A stretch of DNA of 22,841 nucleotides from NCBI GenBank assembly GCA_963935005.1, contig CAWWAX010000017.1, positions 1-22,841 of the forward strand. Reading direction: 5' to 3'. The notes beneath the pieces are model-generated. The model was given only the letters and a program-made list of their open reading frames with translations, was not told the DNA's origin and did no database searches. Position numbers and translations under genes: made by a program. The DNA comes from GCA-2718595 sp963935005. Lineage in GTDB: Bacteria > Gemmatimonadota > Gemmatimonadetes > Longimicrobiales > Gaopeijiaceae. Numbering within the stretch: position 1 is the stretch's first letter; each line of letters opens with the position of its first letter. This document shows, piece by piece, positions 1 through 8,200 of this stretch.

Positions 1-824
1 GCATAGACATTAAATCCATCAGCCTTGGTAAAACCCAGAAGAGTCATGCCAAATTTTTTGGCGAGATCTACAGCCAAGCTAGAAGGGGCACCGACCGCTG
101 CAATAGTGCTCACCCTTGCAACCAAAGCTTTCTGCATAATTTCGAATGAAGTTCTTCCAGAAACAACTAAGATATGTCTATCTAAAGGGATCATAGATTT
201 CAAGAATGCCTGGCCTACCACCTTATCAACTGCGTTATGTCTGCCAACGTCCTCCCGTATCGAAATGCATTCACCTGACTGAGTAAACAATCCAGCGGCA
301 TGTATACCACCAGTTCGTTCAAATAAACCCTGTTTTTCTCTGAGAATACTAGGCAGACGCCTGAGAACATCTGAAGACACCTGGAGACCTACATCCGTTA
401 TTTTCTCACAATCCTTAAGATCTATAGCTTCCAAAGAAGCTTTCCCACAGACCCCACAACTGGATGTCGTATAAAAATTTCTAGCTAAAACTTCGGGATC
501 GAAGGGAACATTACTGGCCAGTTTCACCAAAACAATGTTATACGTCTGTGGCTGGTCTCCCTGGCAATAACTAACCTCTCTGACATCCTCCTTGGCCTGA
601 ATGATCCCTTCTCCGTGGAGGAAACCAACAGCCAGTTCAAAATCCTCTCCTGGCGTTCGCATAGTTATAGAAATCGGCGCACGCTTGAGGACACCGTCGA
701 TAGCGTACTCTATTCTAATCTCTAAAGGTTCTTCAACCGCTACCACATCTTTTCTATTCTTCAATTCACCGTCTACTAAACGGAAGACAGAAACACCTGA
801 AAAACCTTTTCCTGGAGATATCAT
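1..824 (-). CDS. fdhD: FdhD, formate dehydrogenase accessory sulfurtransferase (3' end cut by window edge)
   Basis: FdhD passes sulfur from a cysteine desulfurase to the molybdenum/tungsten bis-MGD cofactor of formate dehydrogenase in the cytoplasm. Reading the minus strand from the ATG at 824 gives 274 uninterrupted codons with no stop before the window ends; the family is about 260-280 residues, so only a few residues are likely missing. Visible hallmarks are EEPLEIRI near residues 31-38, TMRTPGEDFELAVGFLHGEG near 54-73, the sulfur-carrying CxxC in TSSCGVCGK (C123, C126), and the conserved REDVGRHNAVDKV and VSGRTSFE segments. An in-frame TAG lies three codons upstream of the ATG, so no longer start exists; AGGGGA lies about 12 bases ahead. 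No formate dehydrogenase or molybdopterin gene is visible here, so its client enzyme must lie outside the window. tRNA-Val lies upstream on the same strand. Confidence 0.93.
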   Translation of the reverse strand, partial: MISPGKGFSGVSVFRLVDGELKNRKDVVAVEEPLEIRIEYAIDGVLKRAPISITMRTPGEDFELAVGFLHGEGIIQAKEDVREVSYCQGDQPQTYNIVLVKLASNVPFDPEVLARNFYTTSSCGVCGKASLEAIDLKDCEKITDVGLQVSSDVLRRLPSILREKQGLFERTGGIHAAGLFTQSGECISIREDVGRHNAVDKVVGQAFLKSMIPLDRHILVVSGRTSFEIMQKALVARVSTIAAVGAPSSLAVDLAKKFGMTLLGFTKADGFNVY

Positions 825-911
825 TTCAGTCTATTTCCCCTGAATCAAAAATTGAGGGATTTCAGTTTGTCCCCTTTTACTCAGCGCGCAATGTGCATCT
901 GAAGGCTATCA

Positions 912-986
912 TGGGCGGTACTGGATTCGAACCAGTGACCTCCTGGGTGTAAACCAGGCGCTCTAAACCAACTGAGCTAACCGCCC
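912..986 (-). tRNA. tRNA-Val (anticodon UAC)
   Basis: The minus strand folds into a full 75-base cloverleaf. The acceptor GGGCGGT pairs over 7 bp with ACCGCCC. The D stem is GCTC/GAGC, the anticodon stem is CCTGG/CCAGG with loop TTTACAC (anticodon TAC, valine GUA), and the T arm is ACTGG-TTCGAAT-CCAGT. The discriminator is A and CCA is not encoded, so it must be added after transcription. A possible promoter (TTGGTA at 1016-1021, 18-base spacer, TACTGT at 992-997) sits immediately upstream but is weak. Transcription runs toward fdhD. Confidence 0.97.
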
Positions 987-1065
987 TTGCCACAGTAAGC
1001 TGGCAGTCTGAAAGATACCAATCCCACCAGATTGCTGATAGATGATGGTCAGATTTCAAAGTCCT

Positions 1066-1077
1066 TGAAACGTTTCG
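1066..1077. promoter_or_regulatory. LacI/GalR-type operator-like palindrome upstream of the aldehyde dehydrogenase
   Basis: The 10-bp perfect palindrome GAAACGTTTC (1067-1076), extended as TGAAACGTTTCG, has the central CG and half-site layout typical of LacI/GalR-family operators; the Cra/FruR-type site TGAAACGTTTCA is nearly identical. It lies about 20 bases upstream of the proposed -35 box of the plus-strand aldehyde dehydrogenase, between that gene and tRNA-Val. An exact second copy of the 10-mer lies at 2519-2528, at the end of the same gene. Assignment to a LacI-family regulator is inference: no such regulator is encoded in the window. Confidence 0.4.
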
Positions 1078-1097
1078 TTTGACAGACATCTTGTCAG

Positions 1098-1129
1098 TTG
1101 AGATACCACCACCGAAGTTCTAATATAAT
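1098..1129 (+). promoter_or_regulatory. Putative sigma70-type promoter of the aldehyde dehydrogenase
   Basis: TTGAGA at 1098-1103 is followed after 17 bases by TAATAT (1121-1126), which overlaps a perfect TATAAT at 1124-1129 (20-base spacing). It would give a leader of roughly 35 bases before the ATG at 1170. The -35 box and spacer overlap the first copy of an 11-bp direct repeat. Confidence 0.5.
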
Positions 1130-1168
1130 CTAGTTTAATGGAATTAGCACAAAGGTCGAGATACCACC
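1100..1168 (+). repeat. Direct repeat GAGATACCACC (two copies, 1100-1110 and 1158-1168)
   Basis: The 11-base word GAGATACCACC occurs exactly twice, 58 bases apart start to start. The first copy overlaps the -35/spacer of the proposed promoter. The second ends one base before the aldehyde dehydrogenase start codon, in the spacer after the weak AAAGG ribosome-binding site (1151-1155). The position suggests a regulatory function, either a DNA operator pair or a leader RNA element, but a chance or duplicated segment cannot be excluded. Confidence 0.5.
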
Positions 1169-1169
1169 T

Positions 1170-2531
1170 ATGCCAACTTTGAAATCTTATAACCCAGCCA
1201 CAGGTACTGTGATCGGGGAAGTACCAATCACCGACCCTAGATATATCCCAGAGATAGTCAAGAAAAGTCGAAGCGCCCAGCCAAGTTGGCAACGGTTGGG
1301 GCATCAGGCTCGTAATAAATTATTAGTAGAGGCCTATAAAGATATACAGTCGCAGACAGAACAATTGGCTTCCTTGATAACACGTGAAATGGGTAAACCA
1401 TTTCGTGAAGGTTTAGTCGAAGTAGAGTCCTTAGGGTCACAGCTAGAAGAAGAGCTTGGAGAAATAGAATTAGCCGTCGCCCCGGAGACATATACAGACG
1501 AGAAAAGCTTTTCCACTGTATATCGTGATCCCCTAGGTGTTTGTGCTGCAATCACCCCCTGGAATTTTCCTTTGTCGATGCCATCCTGGATGGTCATACC
1601 CGCACTGTCTACTGGCAATGTAGTCTTACTTAAACCTTCTGAAGAAACACCACTTTGCGGTCAAGCATTCGTAGACATTCTAAATACGCATCTCCCTAAA
1701 GACGTTCTCAATGTAATCCATGGCGCAGACGAACAAGGAAAAGAATTAGTTGAAAGCAATATTGATCTTATTGCGTTCACCGGTTCAAGAGAAACTGGAA
1801 AAGACATCCTCAGATCAGCAAGTCGAACGTTCAAAAGAGTGGTGCTGGAAATGGGTGGAAAGGACCCCATGATAATACTTGAAGATGCGAACCTAGAAAA
1901 AGCGGCTAAATTCGCTGCCTTCAATAGCTTTCGAAACTCTGGACAAGTCTGTGTGAGCACTGAGAGGATTTTTGTCCCCGAAAAAATCGCCGATAAATTC
2001 GAAGCACTGCTTGTAGATATGGTAGAAGGATTGGAACTCGGAGATGGAATGAAAGAAACGACCACTCTGGGTCCGATGGTAAACTCTACACAAAGAGACC
2101 ACGTTCTTGGTCAAATAGATGAGGCAGTCACGGATGGTGCTAAGATCCTTCTGGGAGGGGATGGACACAAGGACAACTTTGTAAAACCCACCGTCCTGAC
2201 CAATGTGACAGAATCAATGTCCATAGCTTCCGATGAAACATTTGGACCCGTGGCCTGTGTAACTCGTGTTGCTTCGGTAGAGGAAGCAATTCAGAAAGCA
2301 AATTCCACACCTTTCGGGCTAGGTGCTGCCGTTTTCGGTGAGGACGAAGAGGAAACATCTCGAGTGGCTCGTGAACTGAGTGCTGGGATGGTAGGTATCA
2401 ATCAGGGTGTAGCGCCCTGTGTCAGGGGTACGCCCTGGATTGGTGCACGTGAAAGCGGATATGGGTTCCACAAATCTAAAGACGGGCATCGTCAATTCAC
2501 ACAGACCAGAGTCATCACGAAACGTTTCTAG
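1170..2531 (+). CDS. NAD(P)-dependent aldehyde dehydrogenase family protein (succinate-semialdehyde dehydrogenase-like)
   Basis: This 453-residue cytosolic enzyme of the ALDH superfamily oxidises an aldehyde to the carboxylic acid with NAD(P)+. All family landmarks are present: PWNFP (N132 stabilises the oxyanion), KPSE (K155, cofactor), the FTGSRETGK nucleotide-binding loop (203-211), the general base E227 in LEMGGKDP, the nucleophile C261 in SGQVCVSTERI, and ETFGPVA. The length fits short bacterial SSADH-like members. The C-terminal tail (ARESGYGFHKSKDGHRQFTQ) differs from the GxxLGKEG tail of classical SSADH, so the substrate stays open. It is the only plus-strand gene here, single-cistron, convergent with the small membrane protein ending at 2545 (13-bp gap). 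Putative promoter, palindrome and direct repeat lie upstream, suggesting specific control. Start ATG with weak AAAGG. Confidence 0.9.
   Translation: MPTLKSYNPATGTVIGEVPITDPRYIPEIVKKSRSAQPSWQRLGHQARNKLLVEAYKDIQSQTEQLASLITREMGKPFREGLVEVESLGSQLEEELGEIELAVAPETYTDEKSFSTVYRDPLGVCAAITPWNFPLSMPSWMVIPALSTGNVVLLKPSEETPLCGQAFVDILNTHLPKDVLNVIHGADEQGKELVESNIDLIAFTGSRETGKDILRSASRTFKRVVLEMGGKDPMIILEDANLEKAAKFAAFNSFRNSGQVCVSTERIFVPEKIADKFEALLVDMVEGLELGDGMKETTTLGPMVNSTQRDHVLGQIDEAVTDGAKILLGGDGHKDNFVKPTVLTNVTESMSIASDETFGPVACVTRVASVEEAIQKANSTPFGLGAAVFGEDEEETSRVARELSAGMVGINQGVAPCVRGTPWIGARESGYGFHKSKDGHRQFTQTRVITKRF
2519..2528. repeat. Second copy of the GAAACGTTTC palindrome, at the 3' end of the aldehyde dehydrogenase
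   Basis: GAAACGTTTC here encodes the last Lys-Arg-Phe codons of the aldehyde dehydrogenase, ending one base before its TAG stop. It repeats exactly the palindrome at 1067-1076; with the first copy read on the other strand the match extends to 11 bases (CGAAACGTTTC). I saw no third copy. Confidence 0.45.
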
Positions 2532-2544
2532 TCCACCTAGAAGA

Positions 2545-2703
2545 TCAAGAGATGATCGAGAGAGGCACAAAAACTAAATACCCTAATAGCAAAAGGACCG
2601 GGGCTACTGTTATAGACCCCTGAGCTAACAACACGTACCCACTCGCTATCACCACAAGAGCCGCAACGGTAAAAATCATATTTTTCTTCGAGAAATACAG
2701 CAT
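2545..2703 (-). CDS. Small membrane protein, 52 residues, DUF3098-like
   Basis: A short reading frame reads MLYFSKKNMIFTVAALVVIA and continues through LLAQGSITVAP and LLLLGYLVF to a TGA at 2545-2547. It has a short basic N-terminus (SKK) followed by two hydrophobic segments (about residues 9-27 and 32-50) joined by a small loop, AQGSITVAP, so it should be a two-pass inner-membrane hairpin. This layout resembles DUF3098-type small proteins of FCB bacteria from memory; I cannot run the search. A good ribosome-binding site (AAAAGGG) lies 8 bases before the ATG. It is downstream of the sigma54 response regulator on the same strand (83-bp gap) and convergent with the aldehyde dehydrogenase. Function unknown. 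It is easily missed because of its size. Confidence 0.75.
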   Translation of the reverse strand: MLYFSKKNMIFTVAALVVIASGYVLLAQGSITVAPVLLLLGYLVFVPLSIIS

Positions 2704-2786
2704 TGCTTAAACCCTTTTCAGTTCTATCTCTTTCACTTTAACTGTGGCGAATAAACCTTCATAAGATCTTTTTATTTTTGACTTTA

Positions 2787-4148
2787 TCATAGATCGAACT
2801 CTTCAAGGTACTGTGTAAGTTTAGACCTGGAAATCTTTAGAATCTTAGCTGCTCTTGTTTTGTTCCCATCTGTGTAATCCATCACTGTGACAATTTGTGC
2901 CTCCACAGCAGCACTCAAATTCATGTCCTTTTCCTCCGTTGCCACTTCTTCTCCCGAAGCTGATTCTGAATATTTTTCCTCCCAGACTCCCAAGCTGAGA
3001 TGTTCTGGGACCACGATCTTACCACGGGCTACCATCACAGCTCTAGTTAAGACATTCTCCAGCTCTCGAACATTGCCAGGCCATCCGTATTGCTCCAAGC
3101 GAGCCATCGCTTCCTCAGAGATTCTGTTCACAGAACTACCTATCTCTGCTCTAACCCTAACGAGCAAATGCTCGGCCAGTAGTGGTATGTCACCTTGACG
3201 CTCACGCAAACTCGGAACCTGGAGTTCAACTACCCGGAGACGAAAGTACAAATCTTCACGGAATCCCCCATCTGACACCAATTCTTCCATCTGTTGGTGG
3301 GTAGCCGCAACGACCCTGGCCTCAGTGATCTTGGGTTGCTCTCCGCCAACTGGATAGAATTCCCGTTCCTGCAATACTCTAAGGAGCTTAGACTGAAACT
3401 CAGGAGAGGTGTCTCCGATTTCATCCAGGAAAATCGTCCCCTTGCCTGCCAATTCAAAATAACCCTTTTTCCCCGTAACAGCACCAGTAAAGGCACCTCG
3501 AACATGACCGAACAACTCTGATTCCAGTAGGGTATCAGCCAAAGCTGTACAATTTACTGCTATAAATGGTTCCTCTGCGTGTAAAGAATGATCATGGACT
3601 GCCCTGGCTACCATTTCCTTGCCAGTTCCCGTCTCTCCCCTGATCAACACAGTTGCACGATTGCGGGCCAAAATTCCTATCATCTTGAAGATCTCAATCA
3701 TTCTGGGATCTCGACCCACAATAGTTCGTTTGTTTGTTTCCGGAACCTGTTCTTTCCTTTTTTTGCCATCTTCTTTCTGAGAAAGTTTGCGTTCCTCCAA
3801 ACAACGATCCACCACAATTCGTAACTGCTCCAGACCCACTGGCTTTACCAAGTAGTCAAACGCTCCCAACTTCATTGCTTCGACAGCCGAGGACATGGCA
3901 TCGTGTCCCGTCATAACTATGACGTCGACGCCATTCACAGACTCACGGATCCTTGCCAGAAGTTCCAATCCAGTGATTCCATCCATTCGAACGTCAGTTA
4001 TGATTAGATCGGGATCAAAATGATGTAATCTGGCCAACGCCTGCTCGGCACTTTCGGCTTCTTCCACCTCAAATCCTGAAGCCTCCAATTTGTCTCGGAA
4101 TACTGATCTTATATCAGATTCATCGTCCACTAGTAAGATGCGAGACAC
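2787..4148 (-). CDS. Sigma54-dependent response regulator, NtrC/AtoC family
   Basis: A 453-residue cytosolic two-component regulator that, once phosphorylated, would open sigma54 promoters using ATP. A receiver domain (about 1-120) has the acidic pocket DD (8-9), phosphoacceptor D52 (TDVRMDG), T80 and K102 (VKP). The AAA+ domain (about 142-375) has Walker A GETGTGKE (171-178), the sigma54-contacting GAFTGA loop (218-223) and Walker B IFLDEI (239-244). A Fis-type helix-turn-helix closes the protein (GNKTRAAKILKISRSKLTQY). The start is GTG with GAGAGG 7 bases ahead. No histidine kinase is encoded nearby, so its input and regulon are unknown. It lies 79 bp downstream of rluD on the same strand. 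Closest named relatives are AtoC/ZraR/NtrC; I do not assign one. Confidence 0.92.
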   Translation of the reverse strand: MSRILLVDDESDIRSVFRDKLEASGFEVEEAESAEQALARLHHFDPDLIITDVRMDGITGLELLARIRESVNGVDVIVMTGHDAMSSAVEAMKLGAFDYLVKPVGLEQLRIVVDRCLEERKLSQKEDGKKRKEQVPETNKRTIVGRDPRMIEIFKMIGILARNRATVLIRGETGTGKEMVARAVHDHSLHAEEPFIAVNCTALADTLLESELFGHVRGAFTGAVTGKKGYFELAGKGTIFLDEIGDTSPEFQSKLLRVLQEREFYPVGGEQPKITEARVVAATHQQMEELVSDGGFREDLYFRLRVVELQVPSLRERQGDIPLLAEHLLVRVRAEIGSSVNRISEEAMARLEQYGWPGNVRELENVLTRAVMVARGKIVVPEHLSLGVWEEKYSESASGEEVATEEKDMNLSAAVEAQIVTVMDYTDGNKTRAAKILKISRSKLTQYLEEFDL

Positions 4149-4227
4149 GTAGAACCTCTCAAGTTAGAAATTATTGGATCTCCCAATTTAACCTATCGGT
4201 CTTAAAACCTCACTTAGATACCACGTC

Positions 4228-5190
4228 TTAACTGCTTCCCAAAGCAGCCCAAGTTGCACATTCTCTTAAATCCTCTGGAAGTTCAGACTCAAATTTCATT
4301 AATTTTCCAGTATCGGGATGGCAGAAAGAAAGCCTCCAAGCGTGTAAGAATTGTCTTCCGATACGCCGATGCATCTCGCGAGCCCATACACTGACCTTGG
4401 CACCGCTCATTCCTTTCTGCCAACCGACCCCATACACCTCGTCTCCTACCACTGGATGACCAATATGTGCCAAATGGACCCTTATTTGGTGAGTACGTCC
4501 AGTGCCTAAGGAAACTTCCAATAGTTCGGCGCCTACCCAGCGCTCCAAAACCCGAAAACGTGTGACGGCATATCGACCAGCCCTGACAACTGCCATTCGC
4601 TGGCGATCCACGGGATCCCTCCCTATAGGCTCTTCCACCTTAAAGGGTGATTCTTTCAAATGTCCCCACGAAGCAGCCATATACAATCGTTTCACTTCTC
4701 GCCTTTCTAGGGCTGTTGACAATATTTTGTGGGCCTTATCGTTCTTGGCTACTACCATCAATCCAGATGTGTGCCTGTCCAAACGGTGTACAATACCAGG
4801 TCGGAGTTTTCCACCGATTCCAGACAGATCATCAACGTGGTGTAAAAGTGCATTTACGAGAGTACCGTTCGCATGCCCTGGCCCAGGATGCACTACTAAT
4901 CCCGCTGGCTTGTTAACAACCAACAGAAACTTGTCTTCATAGACGACGTCAATTGGAATTGCTTCGGGTTCGCATGTAATGGGAATTGCCGGAGGAATTC
5001 GAACCTCTATTTGTTGACCAGCCTTGAGTCGATCTGATTTTTTGGCGCTGTTTCCATCTACTGAAACTCTCCCCTCTATTATCAGAGCTTGTACGCGAGC
5101 TCTAGAAAGACAAGAATTCGTAGCTATATAACCATCTAGCCGGGCACCATCCTCAGAAACTCTAAAAACCTGTTTATTCTCATTCTCCAA
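4228..5190 (-). CDS. rluD: RluA-family 23S rRNA pseudouridine synthase (RluD-like)
   Basis: Cytosolic enzyme that isomerises uridine to pseudouridine in large-subunit rRNA. The N-terminus (about 8-65) is an S4 RNA-binding domain (ARLDGYIATN, SRARVQALIIEGRV). The catalytic domain has the RluA/RluD signature HRLDRHTSG (135-143) with catalytic D138, preceded by VNKPAGLVVHPGPGH (92-106). At 320 residues it matches RluD (326 in E. coli). No ATG is available near the N-terminus; the frame opens with TTG at 5190, with GGAGG 9 bases upstream. It starts 29 bp after ileS ends, so the two are probably co-transcribed. In many bacteria the neighbour is lspA, which is absent. The exact rRNA target (positions 1911/1915/1917 for RluD) is inferred from similarity only. 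Confidence 0.9.
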   Translation of the reverse strand: MENENKQVFRVSEDGARLDGYIATNSCLSRARVQALIIEGRVSVDGNSAKKSDRLKAGQQIEVRIPPAIPITCEPEAIPIDVVYEDKFLLVVNKPAGLVVHPGPGHANGTLVNALLHHVDDLSGIGGKLRPGIVHRLDRHTSGLMVVAKNDKAHKILSTALERREVKRLYMAASWGHLKESPFKVEEPIGRDPVDRQRMAVVRAGRYAVTRFRVLERWVGAELLEVSLGTGRTHQIRVHLAHIGHPVVGDEVYGVGWQKGMSGAKVSVWAREMHRRIGRQFLHAWRLSFCHPDTGKLMKFESELPEDLRECATWAALGSS

Positions 5191-5219
5191 TATCCTGAAC
5201 CTCCAAAATCCAAAGTTTC

Positions 5220-8200
5220 TTATTGGCGAGGGGAAGGATCTGCTTTTCGCCTTAAAGCAATTGTCACTTCAAAATCATCTATCTCCACAATTTTCACATT
5301 ATCATATTTACTCACGTCATACGGTGTCGACTGAATCTCCCACTCAATTGTCAATGTTTCGGTACAAATGAACTCCTTATACTGCTCAGCCGCTTTCACA
5401 ATCAGTTCGTCACTAGACAAAGCAAGGCTTATCCTATCAGTGATCAATAAACCCGAATCTTTACGAAAACGCTGGATCCTATTAACTAATTCCCGAGCCC
5501 ATCCCTCAACTTGCAAAGCTTCATCAATCATAGGATCTATTGCCACCAAATAGTCCCTTTCAGACTTTAGAACAAGCTCTCCATGGGCCTGTTCCATAAC
5601 TTTAAAGTCTTGTCGTCCCAACTCTACCTGCTGACCGTCAACTTCAATAGAGATCAGATTGCCTTCCTGATGATTTTCAATTTCACTAGAAGACAACCCT
5701 CTAATCACACTCGCAACTGATTCTGTCATGCCTCCAAATCTGGGTCCTAAAACTTCGTAATTCGCCTTTGCAGTGAGATAGAACAGGCCATCTTTCGAAT
5801 CCGAAAAATCTACTCGTTTCACGTTCAGCTCATCTTGAATGAGTCGCAAAATTTCCTTTCGAGGCCTAATGTCTGAAGGAACCATGGCTATGATTCTTTT
5901 TAGAGGTTGCCTAACCTTAATCCGAACCTCTTCTCTCAAAGACCTCCCCATAGAAACCAATACCCTTGCGATCTCCATTTCAGCTTGTAAATCGCTGTCA
6001 TGGTCTTGTTCTGTCACTTTGGGGAATTCTTGCGTATGCACACTGTCTCCAGTGAGACCCCTAAAGATCCAGTCTGAAATGAATGGAGTCACTGGCGCAG
6101 CAAGAAGACAGACCTTTCTTAGACAATCCCATAGAGTCTGAAATGCCTGCTGAGTATCTGACTCATCAAGATTTCCCCAGAACCTTGGTCGAGATCTTCT
6201 CACATACCAGTTAGACAAATCTTCACTCACAAATTCACCCAAAGCTCTATAGGCTCTAGTCAATTGATATTCGTTTAGCTCACTCCGAACTTTCCTGATC
6301 ACTGAATCCAACCTAGACCTTACCCAAACATCTAAAAGATTAAGTTCCTGAGATTCACGTTCGGGCTCTTCTGACGGTTTCCAATCTTCTGCATTCGCAT
6401 ATAGCGTAAAGAACTTATAAGTGTTAAGTAGGGTATCTAAAAACCTTCGAGACCCTTCTTGGACAGCCGCATCGTCATATCTCTTGGGCATCCAAGGATT
6501 GCTCGAGGTAATTAGGTACCACCGAATCGCATCTACTCCGTGAGTAGAAATGGCATCCCAAGGGTCGACAGCATTGCCTCTCGATTTCGACATCTTTTGA
6601 CCTTCTGAATCCAATATGAGACCATTCACGATCACGTTCTTAAATGGGACCTCCTTACCTAGCATGCTCGAAATAGCCATCAGCGAATAGAACCATCCTC
6701 TCGTCTGGTCTAAACCTTCACAAATGAAATCGGCTGGAAAGTGAGCTTGGAATTGCTCTTCGTTTTTGAAAGGATAGTTCCACTGGGCATAGGGCATCGC
6801 TCCTGAATCGAACCAGGCATCAATGACCTCAGGGGTCCGTTTCATAGTACCTTCACAGAGGCTGCAGTCCCAACTTAATTCATCAATATAAGGACGGTGT
6901 GGATCAAAATCTGATCCCAAGTTACCTGCTCGCTCTTCCAGCTCTTGAAAACTCCCAATCCACTGACAATGCTCCTGCTCTTCATCACAAACCCAGACGG
7001 GAAGAGGTGTGCCCCAATAACGCTCTCGTGAAAGGGCCCAGTCAACATTTCCTTTCAGCCATTCGCCCATGCGGCCTTGGCCAATCTCTGCAGGAACCCA
7101 ATTAACATCCTGATTGCCAGTCAACATCTGTTCTCTCAATTTAGAGGTTGCGGCAAACCAAGACTCTCTAGCCATATAGATCAGAGGAGATTCACAACGC
7201 CAGCAGTGAGGATACGAATGGATCTCCTTATAATGTCGAAAAAGATTACCTTTATCTTGCAAAGCTTGAATAAGAACTTCATCGGCATCCTTTACAAACA
7301 TCCCTCCAACTAGATCCAGTCCAGTAGCAAAAGACCCGGTTTCATCCACAGGCTTCAGCATAGGTAAACCATACCGTTGACCAGCAGCATAGTCATCAGA
7401 TCCAAAAGCAGGAGCCAGATGAACAATGCCCGTGCCGTCCTCTGAACTGACAAAATCCTCATTTACCACGAACCAACCTTTATCCCGTTCTTCTTCGACA
7501 TCCACAATTTCTAATGGTCTAGCGTACCTTACTCCCGAAAGATCCGATCCTTTATACCTCCGCTCGACTTCCACATCTTCTCCCAGAACTGCTTCTAATC
7601 TGTCCTCTGCAATTATCAACGTCTGGCCATCCTTCTGGACTTGTAGATATTCCAGATCTGGATGCAGGGCCAAACCTGCATTGGATGGAACAGTCCAGGG
7701 TGTAGTAGTCCAGACGAGAAAGTTTCTCTCCTCTGGGTCGGGGTCGCCATTTTCAGTAATCCAAGGACATAAGAAATACAGAGACGGATCCTCGATATCC
7801 CGATACCCTTGGGCTACTTCGTGGGAACTCAGTCCAGTTCCACAGCGCGGACAGAAGGGAACACTCTTATGCCCCCGATATAGCAAATCTTTCTCTGCAA
7901 GCCGACTCAGAATCCACCAGACACTTTCTATATAGTCATTGTGGAAGGTCACATAAGGCCTGTCGTAGTCCAACCAATAACCAATTCGTTCAGAGAGTCT
8001 CTCCCACTCATCTTTGTAGGTAAAGACAGAATCTCGACAGACTTGATTGAATTTCTCGATCCCATAATTCTCAATCTCGGGCTTGCCTGAGATATTGAGT
8101 TTTTTTTCAGCCTCTATCTCCACTGGAAGACCGTGGGTATCCCAGCCAGCTATCCTGGTAACCCGAAACCCTTCCATGGTTCGAAAACGACAAACAAGGT

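Noticed and set aside
877..1089. 70-residue minus-strand frame across the tRNA-Val gene
   Set aside because: It is read through the tRNA; its TGSNPVPP stretch is the usual false translation of a T arm, and the cloverleaf explains the sequence.
4502..4942. 146-residue plus-strand frame
   Set aside because: It lies antisense inside rluD, whose S4 and HRLD motifs show the true frame; composition is that of a shadow frame.
7426..7935. 169-residue plus-strand frame
   Set aside because: It is antisense within ileS, covered by conserved synthetase sequence including the CPRC motif and editing domain.
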